NCBI RefSeq assembly: GCF_003173615.1
Contig: NZ_QGNA01000007.1
Coordinates: 124,001-188,000, forward strand
Length of the DNA stretch: 64,000 bases
Source: Falsiroseomonas bella
GTDB lineage: Bacteria; Pseudomonadota; Alphaproteobacteria; Acetobacterales; Acetobacteraceae
Direction of reading: 5' to 3'
Made by a program: the position numbers and the translations under genes. The notes beneath the pieces were generated by a model, which saw only the letters and a list, made by a program, of their open reading frames with translations, was not told where the DNA came from and ran no database searches. Of this stretch, positions 49,290 to 57,663 are shown one piece after another. Numbering within the stretch: position 1 is the stretch's first letter; the number at the start of each line of letters is the position of its first letter.

Positions 49290-51464
49290 CTACCCGCGCA
49301 CCGTGTCGTAGGCCGCGCCACCGCGGCGGATGGCATCCAGCGTCATCGCCGAGGCCTGCCGGGCGATCTGCCCGGCGAGCAGCCGCAGCCGTGCCTCGAC
49401 GCCGGCATCGGCGCCGCGGGCGTCGATGGTGATGCTGGTGTGGATGGTCGGGCTGGCCCCGCCGGGCACCGCGCCGTTGGGCAGCACGGTGCCTGCCTGG
49501 CGCGGGACGAACCATTCCGGCCCCCGCTCGCCAACGATGTAGGGCTGACCGGCGGCGACCGGCCCGCCCTCGGCGCGGAACAGCCCACCGAGCCAGGAGC
49601 CGACATCGGTGAACAGGCTGTCGAAGGAGATCCCCGACAGGCCAGCAGAGACGGCATTGCCTAGTGGCTCGGTGATGACCTTGCGGGCGAGGATGCGGGT
49701 GATGTCCTGCAGCAGGCCCTCCAGCACCGAGGAGAACTTCTCGCCCTTGACGATCGCGTCCTCGAAGGCGCTGGAGAAGGTGAGGCCCAGCTCGCGGACG
49801 GTGTCGGAGGTGCGTTCCGCGCCGCGCTGCACACGCTCCTCGGCGCGTTCCAGCTCCTCCATCGCCGCGACCGCCTCGCGCTGGACGGTCTCGTCGGGCA
49901 CCGCCCGGCCGGCCCGTTCCGCCCGCTCCACCAGGCTGGACAGCGTGGCCATCCGGCGCTGGTAGCGTTCATAGGCGGTCTCGTTCTGCTGGATCAGCCG
50001 CTCGCGTTCGCGCAGCAGCTCGTTCAGCTCCCGCTCGGCCTCGCGCGCCTCCCGCGCGCCCTCATTGCTGGCGCGGCGGACCGCGGCGACGCGCGGCTCG
50101 AGGCGGCGCAGCGCCTCGTCGCGCTCCTGCAGCGCCAGGGTCTCGAGGCGCGTGCGCTCGGCCGCGGTGACGCCGCCCGCCACCTCGGCCTCGCGCAGCC
50201 GGCGGACCCGTTCCTCGTATTCGCGATTGATCCGGAAGCGGTCGTCGAGGTCGCGGGTGAGGTCCTGGACGTCCTGCGTGGCGCGGCGGCGCCGGGCCTC
50301 GGCGGCCTGGGTGGCGGCGCTCTCCTGCTCCGTCCGCTGGCGTTCGCCGGCGGCCTGCTCGCCGCGGGTGATCTCGGCCTGGAGGTCCGTGTATAGCCGA
50401 CGCAGCTCCTCCAGCCGGGCCGCACGATCCACCCCGGCCTGCTGCTCGGCGGCGCCGACCAAACCCGGACGGATGCTGCCGCGGCGGACCGGCGCGCTGA
50501 GGCTCTGCCGGCCGTCCTGCTGGCTTTCCAGCCGGGCGATCTGGGCTGCCAGCGCCTCGGCCTGGCGGCGCATGCCGGCGAAGCGTTCCTCCTCGCTGAG
50601 CAGACCGGCGCCCTGGCGGACGCCGTCCACCGCGCGGGCGGCGGCCGACAGAGCCCGCGCCAGCGCATTGGACAGGCCGATCGCACGGTCGAGCTGGCCG
50701 AGGAAGTTCTCGGTCGCCGCGGAGAGCTGCCCGAAGGCGCGGCCGAGGGAGAGCGGGGCGCGGTCGAGCTCGGCGCCGAGCCGCTCCGTGGCGCGCAGCA
50801 GGGCCGGGAACACCCGTTCGGCGGTGAGCTTGCCCTCGGAGCCGAGCTTGCGCAGTTCGCCGATGGAGACGCCGAGTTCCTTGGCCAGCCCCTCGGCCAG
50901 CAGCGGCATGGCCTCGAGGATGGAGCGCAGTTCGTCGCCCTGCAGCACCCCGGAGGCCAGCGCCTGGGCGAGCTGGAGCGTGGCCGAGGAGATCTCGCCC
51001 GTGGAGGCGCCGGAGACGATGGCGACGCGCTGCAGGCCGGTGACCAAGCGGACCACCTGGTCAGAGGTAGCGCCGATCTCGCGGGCGGCGATCGAGAAGC
51101 GCTGGAAGGCGTCGACGCTCTCGGAGACCGCGACGCCGGTGGACAGCGCGTTGCGGTACAGCGCCTCGTAGACCGAACTCGCCCGCTCGACCGAGCCGGT
51201 AGCGTTCTGCAGGCGGGAGAGGCTTTGCGTCAGCGCGTCGCCGGCCTGCACCAGGGCGCGGGCCGCGACGGCCACGCCGGCGATCTGGATCCCACGCGTG
51301 GCGACGTCGAGGAGGTCCAGCGAGCGGGAGGCGCGCTCGGCACCGCCCTTGATCTGGTCGAGGGAGCGCTGGCCGGTCTCGCCGACCTCGCGCAGCCCGG
51401 CCTTGACCCGGGCGGCGTCGTCCAGCGAGAGGCGGACCGAGACGCGGCGGGTGGCGTCGGCCAT
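49290..51464 (-). CDS. Phage tail length tape-measure protein
   Basis: A 724-residue protein. It opens with RRVSVRLSLDDAARVKAGLREVGE, has the tape-measure domain (AREIGATSDQVVRLVTGLQR, STGEISSATLQLAQALASG), a long Ala/Arg/Glu-rich coiled coil (about 300-560) and a Gly-rich C terminus. It sets tail length: at roughly 1.5 angstrom per residue a tail near 110 nm would be expected. Start at ATG 51464, where homology begins; an ATG at 51485 is possible. Confidence 0.9.
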   Translation of the reverse strand: MADATRRVSVRLSLDDAARVKAGLREVGETGQRSLDQIKGGAERASRSLDLLDVATRGIQIAGVAVAARALVQAGDALTQSLSRLQNATGSVERASSVYEALYRNALSTGVAVSESVDAFQRFSIAAREIGATSDQVVRLVTGLQRVAIVSGASTGEISSATLQLAQALASGVLQGDELRSILEAMPLLAEGLAKELGVSIGELRKLGSEGKLTAERVFPALLRATERLGAELDRAPLSLGRAFGQLSAATENFLGQLDRAIGLSNALARALSAAARAVDGVRQGAGLLSEEERFAGMRRQAEALAAQIARLESQQDGRQSLSAPVRRGSIRPGLVGAAEQQAGVDRAARLEELRRLYTDLQAEITRGEQAAGERQRTEQESAATQAAEARRRRATQDVQDLTRDLDDRFRINREYEERVRRLREAEVAGGVTAAERTRLETLALQERDEALRRLEPRVAAVRRASNEGAREAREAERELNELLRERERLIQQNETAYERYQRRMATLSSLVERAERAGRAVPDETVQREAVAAMEELERAEERVQRGAERTSDTVRELGLTFSSAFEDAIVKGEKFSSVLEGLLQDITRILARKVITEPLGNAVSAGLSGISFDSLFTDVGSWLGGLFRAEGGPVAAGQPYIVGERGPEWFVPRQAGTVLPNGAVPGGASPTIHTSITIDARGADAGVEARLRLLAGQIARQASAMTLDAIRRGGAAYDTVRG

Positions 51465-51627
51465 GGGCTGCAGCCCTCCTTGCATCGGCCGTCACGCGTC
51501 ATCGGCGCCGCGCGTGCTCTCGCTGCGAAGAAGCGGCCGGTCTATCTTGCACGCTGAACAGGAATCGCTCTCAACGCCGCCTCCGTGGGCCGCGGTGGGG
51601 CAGATCGCCGGAAAGACGCAGCGCAGG

Positions 51628-53037
51628 ATGCCGACCACCCCGCAGCAGATCGACCTCTGGCGCCAAGCCTCGACCGAGCATCAGCGTCTCGAGTTCAAGG
51701 AAGCGAAGGCGCAGTACGACACGGATAAGCTCAACAGATACTGCGTAGCCATCGCGAATGAGGGCGGCGGCCACCTCCTGTTGGGGATCGCCGATGCCCC
51801 TCCGCGACCCGTCGTCGGATCGCGGGCCTTTCCCGACGTCGTGGTTACCGCAGAGCGCTTGTTCAAGGCCGTGGGATTCAGAGTGGACGTGGAGGAAGTG
51901 CAGCACCCGGATGGTCGCGTGCTCGTGTTCCACATCCCGTCACGCCCGCGCGGGACGGCTTATCACCTCGACGGTGCCTACTTGATGCGCTCCGGCGAAT
52001 CGCTGGTTCCCATGAGCGAGGATCAGCTGCGGCGGATCTTTGCTGAAGGGCAGCCCGATTGGCTGGAGCAGCACTCCCGCACGGGTCTCGATGCGCAGGC
52101 AATCGTCGAGCTGCTCGATACCCAAGCGTTCTTTGAGTTGCTGAAGCAGCCCTATCCCACGGATCGCGCTGGGGTCATGGAGCGCCTCGCCCGAGAGCGC
52201 TTGATTGACGAAGTGCCCGATGGGTACGCGGTCCGCCGGCTGGGCGCGTTGATGCTGGCGAAGCAGCTCGCCGATTTCCCGGACGTCGCGCGCAAGGCAC
52301 CGAGGGTCGTCGTCTACAGCGGCACGTCGAAGTTGGAGACGAAGCTCGACCAGCCCGGCTCACGCGGCTACGCGGCTGGCTTCCAAGGCCTCGTCCGCTT
52401 CGTGATGGGGCAGCTTCCGCAGAACGAGATCATCAAGGACGCGCTGCGCACCGAGGTGAAGCTCGTTCCTGAGGTGGTGATCCGCGAACTCGTGGCGAAT
52501 GCGTTGATCCATCAGGACCTCGAGATGGCCGGCGCATCGGTCATGGTCGAGATCTATGCCGACCGCCTGGAGATCTCGAACCCAGGCGAGCCGATCGTGG
52601 CCGTCGATCGCTTCATCGATGGTTACCAGTCACGAAATGAGCGACTGGCGGACCTGATGCGGCGCCTCGGCATCTGCGAGGAGAAGGGCAGCGGAATCGA
52701 CCGCGTCGTACATGCTGCCGAAGCCTATCAGCTTCCTGCGCCGGATTTTCGAGTCGGTCACAAGCGCACTGTCATCACCATTTTCGGACACCGGCCGTTC
52801 GATGGGATGGATCGCGAGGATCGTGTTCGCGCTTGCTACCAGCACGCCGCGCTCAAGTGGGTGATGTCGGAGCGCATGACCAATCAATCTCTCCGGGAAC
52901 GGTTTGATCTACCCGAATCGAAGGCCGCCATTACGTCGCAGATCATTTCCGCGACGGTTGATGCCGGGCTGATCAAGGCCGACGAGAAGGTCGGCGGATC
53001 GCGGAAGTTCGCACGCTACCTCCCCTACTGGGCCTGA
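51628..53037 (+). CDS. AlbA_2-domain / GHKL-ATPase protein, cargo gene in the tail operon
   Basis: A 469-residue protein on the strand opposite to the phage operon. The N terminus is an AlbA_2 (Schlafen AlbA) domain (RLEFKEAKAQYD, IANEGGGHLLLGI, VLVFHIPSRPRGTAYHLDGA). A GHKL-like ATPase segment follows (VVIRELVANALIHQDLEMAG, EIYADRLEISNPGE), then EEKGSGIDRVV and a winged-helix end (MTNQSLRERFDLPESKAAIT). It interrupts the interval between tail chaperone and tape measure, so it is most likely a moron or defence gene. Family members are poorly characterised regulators. Confidence 0.8.
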   Translation: MPTTPQQIDLWRQASTEHQRLEFKEAKAQYDTDKLNRYCVAIANEGGGHLLLGIADAPPRPVVGSRAFPDVVVTAERLFKAVGFRVDVEEVQHPDGRVLVFHIPSRPRGTAYHLDGAYLMRSGESLVPMSEDQLRRIFAEGQPDWLEQHSRTGLDAQAIVELLDTQAFFELLKQPYPTDRAGVMERLARERLIDEVPDGYAVRRLGALMLAKQLADFPDVARKAPRVVVYSGTSKLETKLDQPGSRGYAAGFQGLVRFVMGQLPQNEIIKDALRTEVKLVPEVVIRELVANALIHQDLEMAGASVMVEIYADRLEISNPGEPIVAVDRFIDGYQSRNERLADLMRRLGICEEKGSGIDRVVHAAEAYQLPAPDFRVGHKRTVITIFGHRPFDGMDREDRVRACYQHAALKWVMSERMTNQSLRERFDLPESKAAITSQIISATVDAGLIKADEKVGGSRKFARYLPYWA

Positions 53038-53106
53038 GTTCATTTTCGTGGTCATCCTGGCCACGACCCGGGAACCCCGGAAACTCTTGCCAATTCAAAG
53101 GGTTGT
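53038..53106. other. Short intergenic region after the AlbA_2 gene
   Basis: CGTGG and CCACG form a 5-bp stem near 53047-53066, and CCGGG/CCCGG form a second small stem near 53070-53083. Together they may end the rightward cargo transcript. An AT-rich patch follows at 53091-53115. Confidence 0.35.
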
Positions 53107-53448
53107 TTATTTAAGGCTTTCCCCGACCGGGCTTTCCTGAGGATCCCGCCTGGAGACTATCCCGGCCGCCATGCCGGCCCGCAGTGCCGACAGCAGTTCC
53201 GCTGCCACCCAGGACGGCGCGCCCAATTCACGTGCGACAGAGAGAGCCCCAGCAATGTCGAGGTCGAGGCCGGCCATGGTAGCTGCGATGCAGGTGGTGC
53301 CGGCCGACCAGCAGGCAGCGCCCTCAACGCTGGTGGGCGCGTGCTGGCCGTAGGGGCAGGCCAGGCCGCAGTCGCGCTCCAGGGCGGCGCAGCCGCGGCA
53401 GTAGTCGGGCCCGCGGCCGAAGTGCCAGGCGGCGCGGGCCCTCAGCCG
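53107..53448 (-). CDS. Tail assembly chaperone, frameshift extension (GT-like 3' frame)
   Basis: This frame has no start codon of its own and begins at the frameshift site of the preceding gene. It reads RARAAWHFGRGPDYCRGCAA and then DCGLACPYGQHAPTSVEGAA, AATMAGLDLDIAGALSVARE and SALRAGMAAGIVSRRD to a TAA at 53107. Five cysteines lie in the first 40 residues. It would be made only as a C-terminal extension of about 113 residues of the 53442-53819 product, as lambda gpGT is. Confidence 0.7.
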   Translation of the reverse strand, partial: RLRARAAWHFGRGPDYCRGCAALERDCGLACPYGQHAPTSVEGAACWSAGTTCIAATMAGLDLDIAGALSVARELGAPSWVAAELLSALRAGMAAGIVSRRDPQESPVGESLK

Positions 53449-53819
53449 TTTCCCTCGGCGGCCACCGCGGCGACCGGCGCCGTGGCGCGGTCCCAGAAGG
53501 TGGCGGCGATGTCGTCGAGGTCCATCAGGCGCTCGACCGCCTCGGGCGAGAGCGGCAGCGGCTTGCCGGCGGCGTCGCCGACGCCCTCCCAGGCGGTGAC
53601 GGCGTGACGGGCGAGCGCCTTGACCAGGAAGGCGAAGGAGAGGCCGCGCGACATGTCGGGGTCGAGGTCCGGGTCGGCGATGCGGATCGCGGCGAGGCGG
53701 CGCGCGGCGGCGGCCTGAGCCGCGGCCATGACCGCGGTCGTCACGGGCCGGATCTCGACGCGGACGCCGCGCGGCAGGTCGAGCCAGTACGGCTCGGCCC
53801 GGAGGTCGAGGGTGAGCAT
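53442..53819 (-). CDS. Tail assembly chaperone (gpG-like)
   Basis: A 125-residue protein (MLTLDLRAEPYWLDLPRGV and onward) placed between the tail-tube side and the tape measure, the position of lambda gpG. MSRGLSFAFLVKALARHAVT and SPEAVERLMDLDDIAATFWD are typical of phage tail assembly chaperones. The ATG at 53819 follows GGAGA by seven bases; the longer frame upstream crosses the ParDE operator. A slippery site just before its stop gives the fused longer form. Confidence 0.75.
   Translation of the reverse strand: MLTLDLRAEPYWLDLPRGVRVEIRPVTTAVMAAAQAAAARRLAAIRIADPDLDPDMSRGLSFAFLVKALARHAVTAWEGVGDAAGKPLPLSPEAVERLMDLDDIAATFWDRATAPVAAVAAEGNG
53448..53454 (-). promoter_or_regulatory. Canonical -1 ribosomal frameshift site G GGA AAC
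   Basis: Read on the minus strand, the zero frame is GAG GGA AAC GGC TGA. The heptamer GGGAAAC is in the X XXY YYZ register, 4 bases before the stop. Slipping back one base continues as CGG CTG AGG GCC CGC, directly into the cysteine-rich frame that lacks a start. Position and order match the programmed frameshift that makes gpG and gpGT in lambda-like phages. Confidence 0.8.
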
Positions 53820-53853
53820 GCGGGTGTCTCCGGACTTGAAATACGCCCGGGTC

Positions 53854-53870
53854 ATGTCAAAGTCTGACAT
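53854..53870. promoter_or_regulatory. Putative ParD autoregulatory operator
   Basis: ATGTCA-aagtc-TGACAT is a perfect inverted repeat of two 6-base arms, 21 bases upstream of the parD start. ParD antitoxins bind such repeats to repress their own operon. The 5' leader also carries AGGAGG (53880-53885) as ribosome site. Confidence 0.6.
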
Positions 53871-53891
53871 AACACGGGCAGGAGGACTGGG

Positions 53892-54155
53892 ATGCCGAAT
53901 GTAAGTCTGACGCCCGAACTCGAAGGCTTCGCGGAGCGCTGCGTGGCTTCGGGTCGCTACGGCAACGTGAGCGAGGTGATGCGGGCGGCGCTGCGGCTCC
54001 TGGAACAGCAGGAGGCGCGTCGCGTGGCCTTCACGGAGATGCTGGAGCGCGTTGAGCGCGAGGCGGATGAGAAGGGCTGGCTCACCGCCGACGAGGTGGA
54101 TGCCGAACTCGGCGAGGTGATCGCGCGCGCGAAGTCTGCGAGGAAGGGTCGCTGA
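53892..54155 (+). CDS. parD: ParD-family ribbon-helix-helix antitoxin
   Basis: An 87-residue protein with the ParD N terminus (NVSLTPELEGFAERCVASGR, NVSEVMRAALRLLEQQE; ribbon-helix-helix at 1-45) and a disordered acidic tail that would wrap the toxin (TADEVDAELGEVIARAKSAR). AGGAGG lies upstream of its ATG. It is the first gene of a cargo block on the strand opposite to the late operon and sits between the tail chaperone and tail tube genes. Confidence 0.88.
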   Translation: MPNVSLTPELEGFAERCVASGRYGNVSEVMRAALRLLEQQEARRVAFTEMLERVEREADEKGWLTADEVDAELGEVIARAKSARKGR

Positions 54156-54484
54156 GCCCGCGGTTTCGAGGCGATGATGCCATCCTCTCCCCGGAGGCGC
54201 GCGTCGATCTGCGTGAGGCGGTGGCGTGGATCGCGCAGGACAATCCGCGGGCTGCAGAGGATCTGCGTGTCGCGATCCGACATGCTGCAGAGCTACTCGG
54301 GGAGCATCCCGAGATGGGGAAGCAGCGACGGGACCTTGCGCCCGAAAGCGTGCGGTTCCTAGTGCTGCGCGGGTTCCCCTACATCCTCGTCTACCGCGCC
54401 AATGCGGTGCCGCCGCGTATCCTCCGGGTCCTGCACGGCGCACGCGACCTGCCGGAAGTGCTGCAGGACCTCGAGCGAGAGTAA
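54152..54484 (+). CDS. parE: ParE/RelE-superfamily toxin
   Basis: The frame gives about 110 residues. Typical ParE features are LSPEARVDLREAVAWIAQDN, EHPEMGKQRRDLAPESVRFL and FPYILVYRANAVPPRILRVLHGARDL. No ATG, GTG or TTG precedes the conserved LSPEAR start; the best candidate is CTG at 54152, which overlaps the parD stop as CTGA. A GTG at 54221 would remove the first helix. Family toxins poison gyrase or cut mRNA; ParE-like sequence here suggests gyrase. Either translation is by coupled reinitiation at CTG or the toxin is disabled. Confidence 0.7.
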   Translation: MSPRFRGDDAILSPEARVDLREAVAWIAQDNPRAAEDLRVAIRHAAELLGEHPEMGKQRRDLAPESVRFLVLRGFPYILVYRANAVPPRILRVLHGARDLPEVLQDLERE

Positions 54485-54571
54485 GGATCGCGGATAGCGT
54501 GTTCGGCAGGACGATCCGTCATCCCGGCCCGCGCAGCGCGACCATCGGATTCTCCAGGGGATCGCAGGTAT

Positions 54572-55150
54572 ATGACCAGGCAGTTCACACCATCGGCGAC
54601 GCTTCTTGACGGTCTCAGAGAGGACATCCTCTGGCTGCTTATCCTCATTTACGCGCATCGTCAGAGGTGCGCTTTGCCTACTCTCGCGACGATGAGCTAT
54701 GAGGCTTTCGCCCTTGAGGCTTTGCTTCTGGAGAGCGCGTCTAGAGATATCGTGACGCGCCTCACTGCGCTCGATGACGACGGAAGGGGAATTCGATCCT
54801 TCCAGTCGGCCTTTGCTGCCATGAAAAGAGAGGGCTTGGACCCTCAACGGACAGCCGCCCTCGACAAGGACGTGAAGGCCTTTCGGCAGTCATTGAACGA
54901 CCTGAAGGTGAAACATCGAAACGCGTACATCGCTCACGTGCAGGAACTTGCCCAGGTCACGCCGAGGGTACTGGACGAACCTGTCGAATTCGCCGACTGC
55001 GCGTCGCGAGCGGTGAATCTTCTCGACGCAATGTCCGGCCGAACGCTGACCTACATGTTCAAGATCGGCTCTACAGATGAACTTGATCTGAGACAGAAGC
55101 TCGGCGCGCCGCCTCATGAGGTGCGATCAGTTAAGAGAACATCCCGATAG
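54572..55150 (+). CDS. HEPN-domain protein, AbiU2-like
   Basis: A 192-residue, mainly helical protein. The segment LNDLKVKHRNAYIAHV contains R116 and H122 in the R-X4-6-H pattern that marks active HEPN ribonucleases, next to an Asn as in AbiU2-type and Cas-accessory HEPN proteins. Many HEPN proteins cut RNA in abortive infection or toxin-antitoxin modules. It follows parE by about 88 bases on the same strand and ends 22 bases before the tail tube gene stop, so it is part of the cargo block. Confidence 0.6.
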   Translation: MTRQFTPSATLLDGLREDILWLLILIYAHRQRCALPTLATMSYEAFALEALLLESASRDIVTRLTALDDDGRGIRSFQSAFAAMKREGLDPQRTAALDKDVKAFRQSLNDLKVKHRNAYIAHVQELAQVTPRVLDEPVEFADCASRAVNLLDAMSGRTLTYMFKIGSTDELDLRQKLGAPPHEVRSVKRTSR

Positions 55151-55172
55151 ATGAATTTTCTGGGTGATGCGC

Positions 55173-56129
55173 TCACGCGTACTCCGTCCCCGCCTGCTGG
55201 TTCTTCAGTACCGCCGTCATCATCCGCGTCGCCGTCGCGTTGAAGGCGGCGCGGAACTCGAAGCTTGCCTCGACGCCACCCGGCCCTTCGACCGGCGTCT
55301 TGGCGAGCGCCAGGTAGACCTCGTGCAGCGTAAAGGTCAGGCTGCGGTTGGCATCGATCGTGTAACCGAAGGCGAACTCCGCCGGCTCGTTGTTCTGCGC
55401 CTGGGTCAGCAGCGCGGTGTCCGCGAAGCGCGCGGTGATCTGGCCGGTGGCGCGCGCGATGCCGGGATCCACGCCCTCGACCTTCCGGTCGGCGCGGATC
55501 GTGCGCACCATCTCCATCCCGTTTGCGTAGGTCAGCCGCGCGCCGGTCACCTGGGCGAGCGCGGCGCCGTTCCGATTGATCGCCCCCTGCGCCTTATTGA
55601 AGGCCGTGTAGGCAGCGCTGGTCGGCGTGCCGCCCGAGCTTGAGGCACCGCGCGTCGAGCCCTGCCCCATCAGCCCGAAGGTCGCAGTGGCAGGCCCTGT
55701 CGGCGAGAAGTCCATCTCCAGCGTGTCGGCGCGCACGCCGGTGCAGAGATCGTAGTTCGGCACGTCCGGATAGCCGATCTCGATGCTGTTCGATGGCAGC
55801 GCCGCGGCGCCGGAGCCGAAGCTGTGGATGAAGTTCGGGCTGGTGCCGGTGGTGGTGGGCGCGCCGAGCAGCAGGCGCAGCCAGTGGCCGATGTTGTTGA
55901 GGTCCACCGGCACCACCGCCTGGCCCTGCACGGTGACGGTGTCGAGGAAGGGTGCGGCGGGATCGCGGCTACTGCCGACGCCGATGACATCGGCATCGAG
56001 GAGCGGCTGCTCGGCACCGAGGTCGCAGGAGAGGAACGGCATGCGCAGCCAGTCGCCCGCGGGCGCGGTGCCGTAGGTCGCCTCGGGGGTCATGAGCAGA
56101 CGGCAATTGGCGCCGATGGCACGGGGCAT
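55173..56129 (-). CDS. Phage major tail tube protein
   Basis: A 318-residue protein with the tail-tube pattern TPEATYGTAPAGDWLRMPFL near the N terminus, beta-rich core (TVTVQGQAVVPVDLNNIGHW, SIEIGYPDVPNYDLCTGVRA) and C-terminal LAKTPVEGPGGVEASFEFRA. Its place between the tail terminator and chaperone genes supports the call. Stop is 22 bases from the convergent HEPN gene. Confidence 0.85.
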   Translation of the reverse strand: MPRAIGANCRLLMTPEATYGTAPAGDWLRMPFLSCDLGAEQPLLDADVIGVGSSRDPAAPFLDTVTVQGQAVVPVDLNNIGHWLRLLLGAPTTTGTSPNFIHSFGSGAAALPSNSIEIGYPDVPNYDLCTGVRADTLEMDFSPTGPATATFGLMGQGSTRGASSSGGTPTSAAYTAFNKAQGAINRNGAALAQVTGARLTYANGMEMVRTIRADRKVEGVDPGIARATGQITARFADTALLTQAQNNEPAEFAFGYTIDANRSLTFTLHEVYLALAKTPVEGPGGVEASFEFRAAFNATATRMMTAVLKNQQAGTEYA

Positions 56130-56163
56130 CGGAGATCTCCGGGATCAGCGGGAGGAAGAAGCG

Positions 56164-56610
56164 TCAGGCCAGCGGTGAGCCGGCGACGGTGAAGAACAGC
56201 GTGACGGGGATCGACGCGGCGCGCGCGGCGGCGGCACCCTCGAACTCGACATCCTCAAAGTCGGGCGCACCGGGCTGCGCCCATTCCACCGCGCCGCCGA
56301 GGGTGCGGTCGGCGGTGATGGCAGCGGCGATGGCCACCAGCAGAGCGTCGAGCAGCGCGGTGCGGGCCGCCGGCGTCGCGCCGCCGACGGTGACCTCGAC
56401 CTCGGCGCGGTGCTCGATGGCCCAGGCGAGCGGCGAGAGGATCGCCGTCTCCTCGACTGTCTCGCCGTCGCGGATGACGACCAGCCCGCCCGGCGGCAAG
56501 CGCTGCGGCGCAGTCTCGTTTCGGAGGACCTGCGGGGCGGGATTGCGGGTGGCGAGCGCCACTGCCAGCCGGCCGTGCAGCGCCGCGATCGCAGCCTCCC
56601 GAACGCTCAT
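56164..56610 (-). CDS. Phage tail terminator-like protein
   Basis: A 148-residue protein (SVREAAIAALHGRLAVALAT, RNETAPQRLPPGGLVVIRDG, EHRAEVEVTVGGATPAARTA, LLDALLVAIAAAITADRTLG). The pattern fits tail terminator or head-tail joining proteins that lie just before the tube gene. Its start overlaps the previous stop by four bases. Confidence 0.7.
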   Translation of the reverse strand: MSVREAAIAALHGRLAVALATRNPAPQVLRNETAPQRLPPGGLVVIRDGETVEETAILSPLAWAIEHRAEVEVTVGGATPAARTALLDALLVAIAAAITADRTLGGAVEWAQPGAPDFEDVEFEGAAAARAASIPVTLFFTVAGSPLA

Positions 56611-57335
56611 GGCGCCGATCTCCCGCTCTCGCGCTCCCAGGCTGCGACGAAGCGCCCCGGCAACCGGCGCAGGCCGCGCTCGGCGGCACCCTGCACGTCC
56701 AGCCGCTTGGCGAGCTTCACCTGCGGCAGCAGCAGGAACATCGGCACCATGCCGCGGGCGAGCATGCCGCGCGCCCAGGCCTCGCGGCCCTTGCGGTTGC
56801 CGGTGCCGACCTCCGCGAGGCCGCCGGCAATCAGGCGCGTCCGCCGACGCCTGCCGGTCTGCTCCCCCTGGCGCAGCGGCAAGCACCAGACGAAGCCCCG
56901 GCCGGACTTAAAGGGGCGGAGGAAACCCTGCCCCGAGGCGACCATCTGCGCCGGCGTGACCCGCATCCCCTTCTCGCCGCGTCCCCGGCGCCCTCGCGCC
57001 GCATTGAAGCCGGTCGGAATGGCGAGGAATTTTCCCCCGCCCTTGGCGCGGATCAGCGCGCCGCGCTCGAACGCGTCGATGACGTTGGGCACCTTGGTCC
57101 AGACCAGCCCGGCAGGACGCAGCGACTGCCCCGCGCGGGGAAACACCTGCGACCGCCAGGCATTGGCGATCCCTCGCGCATTGCCGCCGAAGCTGCTGCT
57201 CACCTGCCCGCGCAGCTCCTGCTTGACCTGTTCGGTCTCGGCGCGGATCGCCGTCATCGCCGCGCGCTCGCCGGCCCGGACCTCGGCCGCGAGCACCTGC
57301 CGCAGGTCGCCGACGATGCGGGCAGCCAACCTCAC
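56607..57335 (-). CDS. Phage head-tail joining / minor tail protein
   Basis: A 242-residue basic protein starting at GTG (GTGA overlap with the holin-like stop). It begins with a long helix (IVGDLRQVLAAEVRAGERAA), contains SSSFGGNARGIANAWRSQVF, IRAKGGGKFLAIPTGFNAAR and FLLLPQVKLAKRLDVQGAAE, all usual in prophage proteins between portal/capsid and tail tube. The remainder of the open frame to 57938 is a shadow. Confidence 0.65.
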   Translation of the reverse strand: MRLAARIVGDLRQVLAAEVRAGERAAMTAIRAETEQVKQELRGQVSSSFGGNARGIANAWRSQVFPRAGQSLRPAGLVWTKVPNVIDAFERGALIRAKGGGKFLAIPTGFNAARGRRGRGEKGMRVTPAQMVASGQGFLRPFKSGRGFVWCLPLRQGEQTGRRRRTRLIAGGLAEVGTGNRKGREAWARGMLARGMVPMFLLLPQVKLAKRLDVQGAAERGLRRLPGRFVAAWERESGRSAP

Positions 57336-57652
57336 GGCGTGCCGTCGCCCGGAGGCAGGCCGGTGCGGTGGCGGATGATGGCGACGGCGAGGTCGTGCAG
57401 CGCGGCTTGGCCGAGATAGCCGAACACGAAGGCGAAGAGGAAGCGGCCGTATTCGTTGAACTCGAGGAAGCCGCCGAGGGCATAGCCGGCGCTGCCGACC
57501 AGGGCGGCGGAGGGGACCTCCCAGGCGAGGCACCAGCCGAAGCGCCGGCGCTCCGGGTTGTTCCAGCGCACGAAGCCACCGGCGAGGCCGGCCGCGGCGC
57601 CGAGCAACAGGTCGCGCAGGATCTCCAGCAGGGTGAGGGCGTTCTGCGGCAT
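57332..57652 (-). CDS. Holin-like small membrane protein
   Basis: A 106-residue protein with at least three hydrophobic segments (ILRDLLLGAAAGLAGGFVRW, SAALVGSAGYALGGFL, FLFAFVFGYLGQAALHDLAV). Size and topology fit a phage holin or holin-associated protein. It sits between head-joining genes, close to the endolysin and spanin genes, so a lysis role is plausible. Stop overlaps the next GTG. Confidence 0.6.
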   Translation of the reverse strand: MPQNALTLLEILRDLLLGAAAGLAGGFVRWNNPERRRFGWCLAWEVPSAALVGSAGYALGGFLEFNEYGRFLFAFVFGYLGQAALHDLAVAIIRHRTGLPPGDGTP

Positions 57653-57663
57653 GGCGGGAACTC

